Source of the DNA: Takifugu bimaculatus
Lineage: Eukaryota; Chordata; Actinopteri; Tetraodontiformes; Tetraodontidae
Length of the DNA: 64,000 bases
Assembly: GCA_004026145.2 (NCBI GenBank)
Contig: CP034991.1
Span: 10,039,087-10,103,086, forward strand
Direction of reading: 5' to 3'
In this document: positions 1 through 12,215 of the stretch, one piece after another
Numbering within the stretch: position 1 is the stretch's first letter
How the letters are laid out: every line of letters starts with the position of its first letter
Notes under the pieces: model-generated
The model's input: the letters and a program-made list of their open reading frames with translations, nothing else
What the model was told of the DNA's origin: nothing
Database searches by the model: none
Made by a program: the position numbers and the translations under genes

Positions 1-3000
1 AACAAGACAGTGACGGGAGTTAATGGTCGTGTAATTGATTCTGCAGTCGTGTCTGCAGAATGGAACATTTGAATAAAGGCAGAACCCGCGTGACCCCCGT
101 CCTGCCTGGATCCCCCTCCCCCCCCCGTGATCAGTGACGCCGCATGAATTTAAACATCTGCTACCAGCGAGGAAATAAGGAAAACGACAGCAGAAGACGA
201 AAATCTTGACTCAGAGATTTCCAACAGACATCTGGCAGCAGGTGGAACGTTTACGGCTTGTTTCGATGGCTGATGGGTTCTAAGCTTCTGAACTGAGAAC
301 GTTTATTGTAAAGCTCGCGGACCGCTGGTAGACCCTGTGTGAGGACTCCATTCATCAGCCTGTCAGTTCAATAACATCGATGGTCCTGTGGCCGGTGGTT
401 AATCCAGACACCTCCAGGTCTGCGGAGTCACACCTCTCCACCGATCACAGCAGACGTGTCAGCTTCTCGGCCTTCCTGCCGTTCTAACAGACTCCACTCC
501 GGCTGCAGAGTCAGTCTCTCATCCAGTCTATAATGGAACGACTCAACCCAGGATCAGCTGCTGTTGCCCTGCTCGGAGCAAAGACACGCCGGGTGGTTGT
601 CGTTTTAATGTTTTTTTCCTTGTCTTGTCACAAACACAAGGTGAAATTGACCCAAAGCTTCTTCAGAGCAGTTTGAAGCAACATTCTGTGGTGGTAGCTG
701 CCAACGGGGCAGCTGCCGGATCATCGACCGGAGGTCGCGGCGTTCCGGCCCTGTTCCAGCACGTCTCCGGTGGCTTGTTGGGGACGTCTCCCCACCACCT
801 CCTGCAGCTGCCTTTCACAGCTGTGTCCATCTTTACATCTGCCCACCCCTGAACCACTGTTGTGCAGGTTCACACCTGTTGTTCCAGCATCCGACCGTCC
901 ATCGGAGACATCCAGTCCTTCCAGTCTCTTGGCACTGTGCAGCTTGGAGAGAAGAGGACCAGCTTTTTTCCATGAACAGTCTGGCTTTGGCTGCTGGAGT
1001 CACCTGGAGTCACCCCCGGTCCTCAGATCATAGAGGTGGAGTTTCGGTCGCTTTTTGGTCGCTGGTGTGACCGTGAGCCACGCTGTTGCTTAGGCGACCA
1101 GCCGCAGGTTCAGGTGGACCGATATCGACCGGAGAAATGTCAGACTAGTGTGAATCGCTCTGACTGAGTTTGGCTTTCTGTGTGTGAAAACGATGTAGAT
1201 TTCCTGACGCAGGAGAAGGAGCCTGACTTCTCTTTCCTTCTGCATTTTTCTTTGTTTTCCCTGTCTGAAGCAGCTCTGCCTGATCCCGGGAGTTGCTCTC
1301 GGTTCTGTTATTCCAGGGCCTTCATGTTCTCCCTTTTCTATCTTACTCCCTACGGACCTCCCCTCTGCTCTGATCCAGGATCAACGGGCGTCAGTGTTGA
1401 GGGGAGTCCCTCGCGAGTCGCTCTCAGTGGGATTGTCTCTGGAGGAAGATTCCTTTACACAAGACCTACACCCTTAAACACATCTGTCAGTTCTTCTTGA
1501 TTCCATTGATTTTTCCTCCTTCTGAAGGCTTAAATCTGCTTTCCTCCGTGTTTACCACACAAAAAAGGGGTGTGTGGGGGGGCACACATGCGCGGTTTAT
1601 CCGTCAGAGGCATGAAAAGTGATGTCCGTGTGTAAAATGACGTGGGGTCGCGGCCTCGGTGAGCCCTCATCTCTCTCCCCGCCTCTCCCTGGCCTTAACC
1701 TTTCCCTGTCTGACCCTAATCAACCTCCTCCCTCGCGCTCCCTCTCGCGTCTGCCGCAGCTTCACGGGGTAATAAACGAAAGCACCCGCCCGACCTCTGC
1801 GACAGAAGGCTCACAGCAGAGTGCAGCCCCGCGCGGGTCCGCTATCACAGGCCTCTCTTACCCCCCCCCCCTTTACAAGTCAGAGTGATGTAGAGAAAAG
1901 TCTATTGACTTTGAAGGCCGGCTACAGAAACATCAGAGGCGGCGTTCTCAAAGCCGTCCGAGGTAAAAGGCAGATCAATACTTTTCATATTCCTCTGCGG
2001 CGGAGTGCTATCGACCATGGCCCGTGCGTGTCCACGGCGCCGCTTCACATCCCAGCGTGGAGTGTCGCTGTGAAACATGCTATTTTAATCAGACGGGATC
2101 GCTCCGAGTGTCTGGCCGCTCTCCTTTTGTCTCCACCCGCCGCTGATCTTTTCTCCCCCTCCCATTTTCCCATCTCGTCTTCTAAAGAACCGACGGATCC
2201 GAAAAGTGGTTCTATCCGCGGAATATGAGACACCAGGTGACCAGGGAGGTGTCTGATGTCTAAGAGCTCGTGTGTCACAGAGCTTAAATTCAGTCCACAC
2301 TCGCCTCTCTGCTGTAAAATGTCCTGCTTCATTTTCACTTCCTTCTTCCACCTTTGCAATGTAATCCAGGAACAGTGGGAGGTCCGTGTGCCGATGACAA
2401 GTTTGGTGTCCAATCACATTCATTCCACTTAATGTGATTCCTTTCGTCCTGCCGCTGCTGCTCCCCCGCCGTCCGCCTGATACCACCGCCGTATCTGCAG
2501 CGCTCCCTCTACCTTCAGGCTCCTGCCATCGGCCGGCGTGGCACGGGGTCACCGCCGTGCACGTCGTTACCGCCCCGCTGCCGCCATCACTCTTGCCATC
2601 ATCATGTTCATCTGCACTATCACCGTCATCCCAGACACGAGCAGTAGTTAGCGCCGTCTGAATGTGGGTTTTGAAACGGGAAAGTGGAGGTTTGGCTCTC
2701 CGGGTGGCCGAAGACCTGCAACGTTTGCCGTCCGCTCCCACAGAGAGCAATTTGAGTCCAGCAGGGAAAAGTGGACGAGGACAGGAAACGGGGGGAAATG
2801 GACACTGCTGGGGCCAATAAATGGCATCAGAGATGTGTTGTTATATTTCTCACACAAGACGGTTTTATTTTAATACAGGTTATAAATGTTTTTGTTGCTA
2901 ATATGAAACTTTTATCCTGTCGCATGACACTGGCTGGATATTTTTGATTGAAATGACTCCTGATGTTGGGGTCTGTTGTCCTGACACTTGAAAAAGTGGT

Positions 3001-3200
3001 GTAAATGCTGCACACGTACTCAGCCGTGACCATTAAACCCCCTCCAACCCTGACCTTTGACCCCAGACCCCAGTCCTTGACTATTTAACTTCAAAAAAGG
3101 CCCCTAAGCTGCTTTTCTGTGTACAATTGTCCACGAATGGTTATTCCCTTTGAAGGACTGTTCAGCCTCAATAAAGATCAGCAGAAGGAATGAAACGACT
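1..3200. other. Upstream intergenic DNA, no gene recognised
   Basis: This stretch is unique-looking DNA with a CpG-rich centre (about 1600-2760) and short C-runs at 111-126 and 1861-1871. The longest open frame (2085-2750, minus strand) has no domain or helical pattern and overlaps other frames of similar length, which fits chance in stop-poor GC-rich DNA. In tetrapods fbxl17 lies upstream of EFNA5, but I see no leucine-rich repeat sequence of such a gene here. Confidence 0.55.
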
Positions 3201-3539
3201 TCCTGCTCAGGAACACTCGTGAGAAATCTATGAATTTAATCTTTTCACCTTATTAGCGCATGCTAGCATGCTGCGTTTTTCCACATTCAGCCAGCAACGT
3301 TTACCTTGGGCTGACTTTGTTTCACGTTACAGCTACAGATCTTTTCAGGAAGTCACACAAATAATCACACTCGCATGAGGAAGCAGCTTAGAGATCAGCT
3401 AATCAGCAGGCAGATATTAATGTGCAACAGTGGCACGCTTAAACGCTCCTTCATGCTAGGATGCGAAATGAATTGTCAAAAGGCCGGGGAATGTGTGATA
3501 ACATGTAGGCAGACATAACAAACCCGTTTTGTTTTTTTT

Positions 3540-4000
3540 GTTGTTGTCAGGCATAACGATGGCACGTTGCAGCTTGAACCCAGTGGGATGGCATAATGAG
3601 GCAATTAACAGAGCCGGATACAAACTCGTCTAATTAGTAAAAGTTTACTTTCATTGGAGCTCTCCAAAGATTTGGGTGGTGGAGCTGGGTTGAGATGCTG
3701 GTTATGGCTCTAATGTGGCGTCCGTCCAGGCAGGTATGGACCCCCCGCTGTGCAGCTGCTAACACCGTTCTTGTTTATTGGTGATTACAGGTGGGATTAT
3801 AGATGTGGGCCAGTTTTCACCAAGCAGCGCTGCACTAATCCAGCCTGTAATTCCTATTTTTTCCTCACCAGTCAAGTCCAGTACCATTGATGCATTACCA
3901 GCTCCATTAGTAACTCTATACTGTCATTATTAACTGGTACCAACAGCTGGTGCCCATTAATCCCTCAAAGCTTCTGAGTGACTATTTTAACCCAACACAA
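3540..4000. promoter_or_regulatory. Candidate conserved non-coding element
   Basis: A repeat-free block with balanced composition and clustered AT-rich core motifs. These include TAATTAG near 3631 (homeodomain type), TGTTTATTG near 3772 (forkhead type), a GATTACAG, and several ATTAA or ATTAG cores. It has no open frame of note. The call rests on sequence texture alone. Confidence 0.3.
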
Positions 4001-5280
4001 ATCCAACATCGTTAGCAACCACAAAGCTGCCACAAGAGCCTGAATGTTCACTGCTCATTGGAAATATGGAAAACATAAATAAGGATCCAAATAATTCACG
4101 ACAGAATAAAGGTAATCTCCATTAACATATAGATTCGATTTGTTTAAATCTTGATTCCTGACCCCCCTCCACAGTAACTCCAGTATTTTTCCACGGCAGC
4201 TCGAAACCTTAGCACGCGTTAATATTCTCCATCTGCTGCAGTCAGATATACTATTCTGACTTCTGCGGTATTAAAGTGCAATTTGCAGGAATGTAAACAA
4301 CCTTTTCTTCTCCTCTCTGTCTTTCTTTAATTCCTTTCCTCCCTCTGACTGATTCGAGATCCGTGTTGCTCCGTATGGCTCATCTGACATATATGGACCG
4401 AGGAGAGGAGGAAGGTTTGGAGGCGTTCGTTTCTGCAGAGCTCTGCAGGACTCTCGCCTGTTTAAATATGCCTGACTTAACACTTCTCGTGTGACACTCA
4501 GATAAGTGGTGACACGCTGCTTTTTTGGCCCTGGAAGGGAGTCACAGGCAGCGCGGGCAGCCATGGGGTTGATTATCTTGCAGCTCCATGGCCGCGCTCC
4601 ATACGGAAAACAGGAGCGTCTGGCCTTTGTGTGGTGTGGCGAGGCTGCTGGGCTCCTGGCACAGGCTGCAGACTTCCACCGTGAGCTTTTTAGGGTCGGC
4701 CTGAATGGTGCACTGATGAAAAATGGAGGTTACTTCGGGGCTCGCTGTTCCTCCGGGGAAGTTTTGTTCCGTATGCCTTGTGACTGAGGCTGATTTTTGT
4801 TCCTATTTTTCCAGTAATATTGGAAAACACAAACCTCTGAGAGTACAAAGGGCTCCTTCCTCACAGCATTTTATTCCGACACGCTGCCTCCGATACACCC
4901 CCCGATCCGATTCTCTTCAAGGTCATTTGGAAAGGATTTGCATCCCTCCCGTGCCATCGTAGAACTCGCAGTCCCATCTTGTATTAACCCCATCACCTTT
5001 TGTGTGTCTGCTGTTCCGATACTTCCCCCACCGGAAGAGCCTTCTTGCACACATCCACGGAAGCACATGCAGGCACGCACCAAAAAACGGGCACCAGGCC
5101 GGCCCAATCATTAATGCAGCCTCACAGAGTGGCGCGGGACCGGTTGCTAGCATAGCGCGCGGCTCCAATTGATTCTGAGGCTCTCATCACCTGCATCGCA
5201 TCACAACTTTGCACTTTTCTTCTGTTATTCTTTGAAAATTCCAGTCAATATGTTTGTTTGGGAGAGCATGTGTTGGAGGC
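4001..5280. other. Intergenic DNA with one small open frame
   Basis: No recognised gene. A 74-codon ATG-initiated frame with good start context (GCCATGG) lies at 4563-4787 on the plus strand. It matches no family I know. The rest is unique-looking DNA. Confidence 0.5.
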
Positions 5281-5302
5281 GGGGGGGGGGGGGGGGGGGG
5301 GG
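5281..5302. repeat. Poly-G tract, 22 nt
   Basis: An uninterrupted G run, about 110 bp before a GT microsatellite. Its length may not be reliable in the assembly. Confidence 0.9.
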
Positions 5303-5410
5303 CCAGAGGGGCGAGAAAGCCTGTTTGATTAAAAGGGTGTATTGACAGACTTGAATCAACAGGAACAAGTCTCTGTTGTGATGGTGCTCAGTCTCGACGG
5401 AGGAGGCACA

Positions 5411-5449
<39 letters not shown>
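5411..5449. repeat. (GT)n microsatellite
   Basis: About 19 GT units with one early GC interruption. Confidence 0.95.
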
Positions 5450-5450
<1 letters not shown>

Positions 5451-6950
5451 GGGTAGATATGTGTTTTAACACACCTACATGTGCAGCCCTGCCACAGTGA
5501 CTGCTGCGAAGGCCGCCAGAGCCCAGCAGAGAGCTCTGAAAGAGATGCCAAACTGAACGTTTTCAGCTCCCCAGTATCAAAAGTTCACATTCTTGAGACG
5601 GATTTCCACTTGTGCCTTTGTGGCATTTGTAGCGTGCACCCTGCGGAGAATTTATTACTGCACTGATGTGTGCCTCAATTCCGCAATTCAACATGTTGTG
5701 CAGCCGACTTTGGTTAAAATGTGTCTTTTCTGTGCTAATGCAGAGCACAAATGTTCAAATGTGCAGACTGGTGCCAGTCGGCCTTCCTCCAAATGGTACG
5801 TAAGTAACAAAACAGAGGCGTGGGAGGGAATGTACGGCCAACAAGTGGCCTAATCACATCTGATGTGGTCACACAGCTGCATTACTGGGGCGGGGCTCGC
5901 CATGACGCAGCACAGGGATCTACGTAAGTTCACCACCCACAGGGCACCGTGGGTATAAGGCTCGAGTTGGATTCAGAAGGGCGTGAGTGTGCACTGTCAG
6001 TTCAAATAAATGAGTCTTCTCCAGAGAAGCAGGAAAAAAGCGACATTTGTATCGAGGTCACAGCAAAAATTTGGACACACTTATAAAGTCGCACGTTCAA
6101 TTTCAGTATTGGGCAAAAATGTCTAACGGAATATGCTTAAAGGTTCCTGAAAAAAGCCCAGGTGGGGTGACAGTAGGAGAGGAATCCACTCTTTGAGCCA
6201 GGCGCATGTGTCTTATTCTCCGTAAGGGTGTTCAAACGCTGCTAACTTGGTGTTTCGGGGAGTTCCTGGAAAACTGCAAAGACAGATGTGAAGACCGAGT
6301 GGAAATACGGGGGGCTTCGGAAACCCAGAGACAGACGTGCCTCTATCCTCCCGTGTGTGAGTAACAGTATTTGCTGTGTGTGTGGCTTTTTAATGCATGT
6401 GAGATGATTAAATCGTCACACATAGCAGCAGGTGAGCAAGCACCTCACCGAGATGTGTGAGGCAAAGGCTGGATGGAGGGAGCAGAAAAGGCCACGGTGA
6501 AGAAGAGAGAATGTTGAGGCAGTGAAGGATAAGAAGAGAAATTCAATCCAGGTCCAGACAGAGGTGCAACAGTCCAATTTGTTTGCAGTGTAATGGGGAG
6601 AAGATGGGTTGGCCTGGGTGATAAGTTGGCCCAGGCTGAAGCAGTCTGGACTCAGAGGATAAGAGGAAAACATTCAGGTGGACAAATAGAGCCGGAGCGA
6701 GAGAGAGGTGAGTAGGAAGGTGAAGATGTGGTTTTCCCTCACGTCGAGCAGATGGTTCAGTTCTGTGGGAAAGAGCAGTTCCCACAGTGTCGCGCTCGAC
6801 GTCAGGGAGGGGAGCTGCGGCAGCTCAGCAGCTTCATTTTCACTCCAGGCCCTCAGGTGAGAAGCCGCTCATCTGGTCTCCCTCGGGGTTACGACCCCGG
6901 GTCATATGTGAGTACTTTTGCGATGACCTCCTAATGCCTGTTTTCGATAC
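5450..6950. other. Intergenic DNA, purine-rich in its second half
   Basis: No gene is recognised. From about 6470 to 6730 the plus strand is strongly purine-rich, with many AGAAGAG and GGAGG stretches, directly before the possible LTR remnant. It could be part of the same old insertion, but nothing in it resembles a retroelement protein. Confidence 0.45.
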
Positions 6951-7366
6951 CCCCTGGGAGTGTGTGAGGATGTTGATGGTGCTCTGGGATTGGCCCGCTC
7001 AGGGAGGTTACCGACCTGCGATTGGACCACCACAGGTGTTTAAACCAGTGTGTGTGTTTATGTTAAAAATAATAGAGTTGTGTTATATTTCATTGTAATA
7101 AGCACAGAACAAGCAGATAGTGGGAAGGAGAGAGTGGGAAGGTTTTTGGTTAAAACCTTCCTGTTTTTAGGTTGGGAGAGCAGGATAGAAACCTGTTTTT
7201 ATTCCCATCTGTTGTTTCTGCAGTGGACTGGTTTCTTTGTTGGTTGAAGCTAATAAAACTGCCTATTTGTTCACTGGTCTTTGTGCCTCCTATCTCTCTT
7301 GGGAGTGGGAAGAGTGGGGAGGACACCATGTTATGTCTAGGCTACCCAGAGACTGGGGACATAACA
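6950..7366 (+). mobile_element. Possible solo LTR or LTR fragment
   Basis: Three features suggest an LTR 3' half on the plus strand. There is a polyadenylation signal AATAAA at about 7252, a GT- and T-rich stretch after it, and a terminal GACATAACA ending in CA at 7366. TGTTATGTC, the inverted complement of that end, lies at 7329-7337. No primer-binding site, polypurine tract, gag-pol sequence or clear 5' boundary was found. It may instead be unrelated unique DNA. Confidence 0.3.
7329..7366. repeat. Nested inverted repeat (imperfect hairpin)
   Basis: Outer arms TGTTATGTC and GACATAACA pair perfectly over 9 bp. Inside them CCCAG and CTGGG form a second 5-bp stem around AGA. The two stems are joined on one side by a 7-nt bulge. 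The whole unit is 38 nt. Confidence 0.75.
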
Positions 7367-7694
7367 CATAGCAGCGGACGGAGTTGAATTTCATCCCAAA
7401 ATAGTTGTGTTTTGTGTCATCGGTGTGTCATATGTTGTTCTCCAGTCTGACTCCTCGTTGGGGTCACGTGTGACTCCCGATCATGTGACTAAAAACAGGC
7501 AAACATAACAGGAGCAACCCTGTATATGAAGACATTTAAGGATGTCCGTGTGTGTCCTCAAACTCGGGCCATTTCCTTGGCTCTTTAAGCGTTAAGAGAC
7601 GATTATAAAGTCGTGGGTAGAATTGGTGTCAAGTTGGGGTGAGGGCCTTAGTTGGATGGTTAAAACAAATGTCAACAAAGTTAGAAATACGAGA

Positions 7695-7728
7695 ATGTGT
7701 GTGTATGTGTGTGTGTGTGTGTGTGTGG
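7695..7728. repeat. (GT)n microsatellite, interrupted
   Basis: About 16 GT units with one AT interruption. Confidence 0.9.
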
Positions 7729-10349
7729 TTAAACAAGTCATTTACTTATTTGTTTATTTATTTTACTGCAACTTTGTTGAACTGTTGAACTTCAGAGGCG
7801 TTTTGCTGCACAGCTTCGAGCGGTTCCAGCAGCACCGCTGTGGCCAGACTGGTGATTGGCAGCTGGTGTTACTGGGAAGAGCAACGGGGTCAGGGCACAG
7901 GGTTAGGAGCTGACCCTTCAGGAGGGGGCGAAGAGGGAGGCAGGAGAAAGAGGATAGTGACACGTGAGGAAAGGACCCGGATCAGTGAGGCGTAAAGACG
8001 GACGAGACAAGGAAGGGAGGAGAGGAGCAGGGCAGAAAGGTGACACGCTCAGGCGGAGACAGGGAGACGGCGGCGGGGGGGGGGGGGGCGGTCCACCACT
8101 TTGACCTTGCACATGATCTGCGGCCTGAGCCGGCGGACGCGTGAGCCGCACACACGGGCGTGTTTGAGACAGACGGCGAGTAAGCAGAGAGGGTCAAGGT
8201 TACAGCAAACAAGCGTCACACCGCTGAGAAACCTCTAATCCCGACTCGGGTCCACAAATCAGAACCTCTCTGCTTGGATGATCAGAGCTCCGCTGTCAAA
8301 CTGCTCTCTGCTGGGCTGTAAAAAGAAGAAACAAAGCTCGCGCTCGCGCCCCTTTCATGTTGGTCCAGAGCAAATTTACAACCAGCAATATTCACTGGTG
8401 CTCAAACTCTCAGGTTTCAGCTCTTCTCTCTGCTGAATGTGGGCTCTCGTCATCCAAAAATGAGCTTTTAATACAATTTCAGTTCTTCCTGTGAAAGATT
8501 AAAGTGAATATTGAGTATTTTAAAACTCATTACGGTGTACTTTTCCCTCTGCTCATTATTTAACCTGGTTGTTAGCACGACAGGATCGTTACTACACCCA
8601 AGTGTGGCTGGTATTTCCATCTCATCTCAGCTCTTATCTCTTATTAGAGCCCTTTAATGGCTGATTGTTGCTCAACATTAAATACCTTTACATTCCTGTG
8701 GTCTTTATTTTGACCTGGGTTCATGGTTTTGATGCGTAACCTGATGTTGCTCTATTCCTCATCATTCCTCACTCCGGGTCATCCGTCTGACGGCTCAGAC
8801 ATTTCGCTTCGAGGACGCTGCAGAAATTTGAACAAGAGTCTAACCGTATGTGAGAAATCTTAACTGTTGCTAACTGCAGCCTCAAAATGCTGCCGATGCA
8901 TCAGGGCCGCCACCGTCGCCGCTGTGCATCAATATCGACCACCGCTTGATTAATGACGCCGGCTATCTCCACTACAATCATCTCTCATCCTCTGGTAATC
9001 ACGCTCCAGCTCGCCCGTCTGCGCTCTGCATTCAGAGGACGCCACCGACCTGTCTGCAGCCCCGGCCGGCGCCGATCCTATCTGCCCTTGTTTTTCCCTG
9101 TAAAAATAGTCAGATACATAATTAACATCATCGCTCATCACGGCTCCAATAACTGTCGGCCGTGGCAGAAGGTTGTTAGCTTGGACACTCCTCAATCATC
9201 CCGTCTTCACGCTTCCCGCACGGCGATCGCAAAAATGTCGAATGCCGTCTTCACCTGGACTCGGTTTTGACGGATCAGCGTCCAGGTTGTCGTGCTTGTC
9301 TCTCCGGTCTCTTTCAGCCCGTCTTCATCTTCTGTTTCATCTTCTTCTAAATGAGCAGCTAAAGATGAGGCGTCTGAGTCCTCCCGTCTGGAATTCATCC
9401 GACGTTCCCTCACCGTGGTAACCTGCTGTTGTTAGGCTTGAACTCATCCTGCGTATTCACCGCAGGATTTCATCAGAACTGGGCTGATTCTGGTTTGCCT
9501 GCTCTAAATGTTTGAGCCGCGGTTCTGGCAGGGGCCGCGCTGTGCTTCCGTACCACCGGCGTCGTCTGTCATCTGATCTCAGACAGTAAACTTCCTGCAT
9601 CAGAGAGTGGAGAGATGACCCGTCGTCCCACCGCCTGCTCCCAGTACCGCCCTGGATCAGAACCCCCTGTGCTGCCTCCCCTTTTCCTTCCGCCACCACT
9701 TGCCTGCCGGGTGCACGGAGGAGCGAGGAGTTGTCGGCGAGCGCTTGATCGGGATGCGAGCGGCGCTTGACTTTCTCAAACACACGAACAGACCTGTCTG
9801 CCAGAGGGTTCGGCACACGCCGACCTGACCTTACTGGTCCAAAGCTCCGGTGCTCTTTGCAGGAGTCTCGCCCCAGCGTTTGGCACAGAATATCAACAAG
9901 GACCATCAGGACCCCTCTGAGACCACCTCCGCTCAGACCTCAAAGGTCAGAAGGGTCATAAATGCAGAGATTAAGCGTTCCTGATTAAAGCCTGATGGTT
10001 TGCTTCCCACTTTCCCCTCGAGGCCGTTTAAATGCGCACAGAGCTTCAGACATTCCGAAGTTTTCATTCCCAACCTCCTCAACAAACATTAAGGGTCACT
10101 GAACACACTTGCAAATGCAACCTGAACTCTGGTCGTTCAGCCTCAACAGCTCACATGTGCCAGTAGAATTTTTGACATTACCTAACACATCAAAATACAC
10201 TTTCACAGCTGCAAACCAGTCAGAACCGGCTGAAATACAGAGAATACCGGTACTAAAGAACTGTACGTTAAAAAGAAGTAGAAAGAAATGATATGAAGAG
10301 TTAAAATTGGTGAACATTTAGAAGCTTTTGTCCCAGTATCACAGAAATA

Positions 10350-10350
<1 letters not shown>
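7729..10350. other. Intergenic DNA, no gene recognised
   Basis: The block includes a poly-G run at 8075-8088 and CpG-richer patches near 8000-8200 and 9000-9300. On the minus strand an ATG-started frame of 149 codons spans 9906 to 9457. It is charged and lacks any motif I know, and frames of this length are expected by chance in a window this size. Confidence 0.5.
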
Positions 10351-10390
<40 letters not shown>

Positions 10391-10415
10391 GCGCGCGCAC
10401 ACACACACACACACG
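10351..10415. repeat. Compound (AC)n(GC)n(AC)n microsatellite
   Basis: About 65 bp of alternating purine-pyrimidine with a (GC)5 core. This is a strong Z-DNA-type sequence. Confidence 0.95.
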
Positions 10416-10926
10416 TCACTCACTTGTCCTTAAAAAAAAATAGTCCAGAACATTTCAAAACTGAAACCTGATGTGTGTCTTTGGGCCCTGTCAAAAACTC
10501 TCATATAAATTCCATATTGACGTCTCTCATGAGTCACAGCAAATATTGAAATACGTCTCTCCGTCACTGCAGCCGCGTCTCTGTTAGAGCTGCTTTTATT
10601 TCCTCTTGTTTCCGCGTCTGACTCTCATTCGTCTCAACATTTTTCCTTCTACGTTAAACGCGGGCCGGAAGCGTCCTGTATGGACTGCAATGTCTCTTTC
10701 ATTTTGCTTTGCTCCAAAGACAAAATGCTGCGGAGAACAGAGATTCCCAAATGTGCTGCATGTAGGAAAACAGTTTTCATCAGGGTTTTTTTATTGGAGA
10801 GGGGGTAGAGAGGTTACTCAGATGGAAACAGACTCTGCCTTCAATTAGAGAAACAGCCTCTTCCACAGAGGTGAAACGGGTCTCTTTCTATGGAAAATAA
10901 GGACATATGGGTAGCTGCACCACCTG

Positions 10927-10927
10927 A

Positions 10928-10956
<29 letters not shown>
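10927..10956. repeat. (GT)n microsatellite
   Basis: About 15 perfect GT units, followed by T4 and a G run. Confidence 0.95.
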
Positions 10957-10959
<3 letters not shown>

Positions 10960-11080
10960 GGGGGGTTCCACATGTATTACAGTCTCTGTGTTGGTGATTA
11001 TTTCTCTAACTAGTAGTTAAACCATCTGCTTTATTAAAATGTGTGAATGTGCTATGTAGTGCCACATTTAATTGCAACCT

Positions 11081-11129
11081 GTGTGTGTGTGTGTGTGTGC
11101 GTGTGTGTGTGTGACAGACAGACAGACAG
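11081..11129. repeat. (GT)n followed by (GACA)n
   Basis: About 16 GT units with one GC interruption run directly into about four GACA units. Confidence 0.9.
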
Positions 11130-11226
11130 TTTTAATTTTTTGTACAGTTTACATTCTTGAGTTTTGAGGTAAATGTTTCTGTCATTTTTTTTTAATCATG
11201 TGTGCATGAGGTGACTGGCATGTGTG

Positions 11227-11228
<2 letters not shown>

Positions 11229-11278
<50 letters not shown>
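11229..11278. repeat. (AC)25 microsatellite
   Basis: About 25 uninterrupted AC units. Confidence 0.95.
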
Positions 11279-11282
<4 letters not shown>

Positions 11283-11308
11283 ATCAATCAGTTGGTGCTG
11301 ATTTTGCA

Positions 11309-11310
<2 letters not shown>

Positions 11311-11354
<44 letters not shown>
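11311..11354. repeat. (AAT)n trinucleotide repeat
   Basis: About 14 to 15 AAT units, 32 bp after the (AC)25 tract. It closes a 1-kb cluster of five microsatellites. Confidence 0.95.
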
Positions 11355-11355
<1 letters not shown>

Positions 11356-12164
11356 CCTCAGGAACACCGTGTATCTCCATTTGTACTCCACATTCTTTTT
11401 CAGTGAGCTGCATGAGGACCTTTGGTCTGGAGCAGTTTGGGGTTTCAGGAATGAGTGTGTTCAGCAGAAGCCACAGATCAGTCAGTCCTGGTACTTTGGC
11501 AGCGAGAGCAGAACGTCTTTTCTTACTAAAATCATTGGTGACAACTAGCGTTGGAACAGCACACCCTTCAGCATGTTTTTTTTTCATGTTAAAAGGGGAT
11601 TTCTTCACTTTTAAAGTGCTGCAACAGCCATTCTTGTAGGATTTATTTGTTTTATTTAACAACCGTTGAAGCATCCGGTATTAAGAGAGTGCGGATTGTC
11701 TCCTTTAGATGTTGCAAAGTTAAGCTTTTATTGTTTCTATGAAAATGGACCATAGCTGTTCTGCTCCTGATGTGTGTCATCAGAGCACTGAAGAAAAGTC
11801 TCTCGTCTTAAACTGTTATTGTGTTTTAGTGTAATTTGACGAAAATGATGACACATTCAATTTACATGGTGTTCAGAGCCATTTGATTCAATAACTCGTG
11901 ACAAAAGACCCTATTCGTAATATAGCCTATCATGCTGTTACAATAGCACCTCTGACAGAAGAGCGCCCCCACCTGTTTGGAATGCAGAACGACCTGCTCT
12001 GAGTATCGATACTGAACCATCGTCGATGCGCCTTCTGCTGAATCATTGTGTAACAAGGTCCTGCTAATTTGTTGTATTAGGAACAAACATCAATCAGTCC
12101 ACCTAAAGTACTGCTAACGTTCCTCTGAAGGTCAGCGAACTTGCCATGTTTGACCCGATGACCC
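11355..12164. other. Intergenic DNA, no feature seen
   Basis: No gene or clear repeat. A short stretch with ATCGATAC near 12005 resembles degenerate fish repeat text, but I cannot place it. Confidence 0.4.
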
Positions 12165-12215
12165 ATTTAGGTTTTTAAAGATGTTTTACCTCTCATCCAA
12201 GAGGCTTCTTTAATA
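12165..12215 (-). mobile_element. Remnant of a teleost dispersed repeat
   Basis: ACCTCTCATCCAAGAGGCTTC matches, with small changes, a sequence I know as very common in fish genomes, read in reverse as the 'gaagcctcttggatgagaggtgaaac' type. That sequence is often linked to 3' parts of retroelements. Only about 50 bp is recognisable and no coding sequence is attached. Confidence 0.45.

Noticed and set aside
2085..2750. 221-codon minus-strand open frame, the longest in the window
   Set aside because: It lies in GC-rich, stop-poor DNA, overlaps other frames of similar quality and has no domain, signal peptide or supporting splice sites.
6418..7375. 12-bp direct repeat (ACACATAGCAGC) flanking the LTR-like region, read as a target-site duplication
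   Set aside because: LTR insertions normally make 4-6 bp duplications. The first copy is not followed by a TG-start LTR end, and a 12-bp match within 1 kb is expected a few times by chance in 64 kb.
9457..9906. 149-codon ATG-started minus-strand frame
   Set aside because: Several frames this long are expected by chance in both strands of 64 kb. It has no recognisable motif and no promoter or polyadenylation context.
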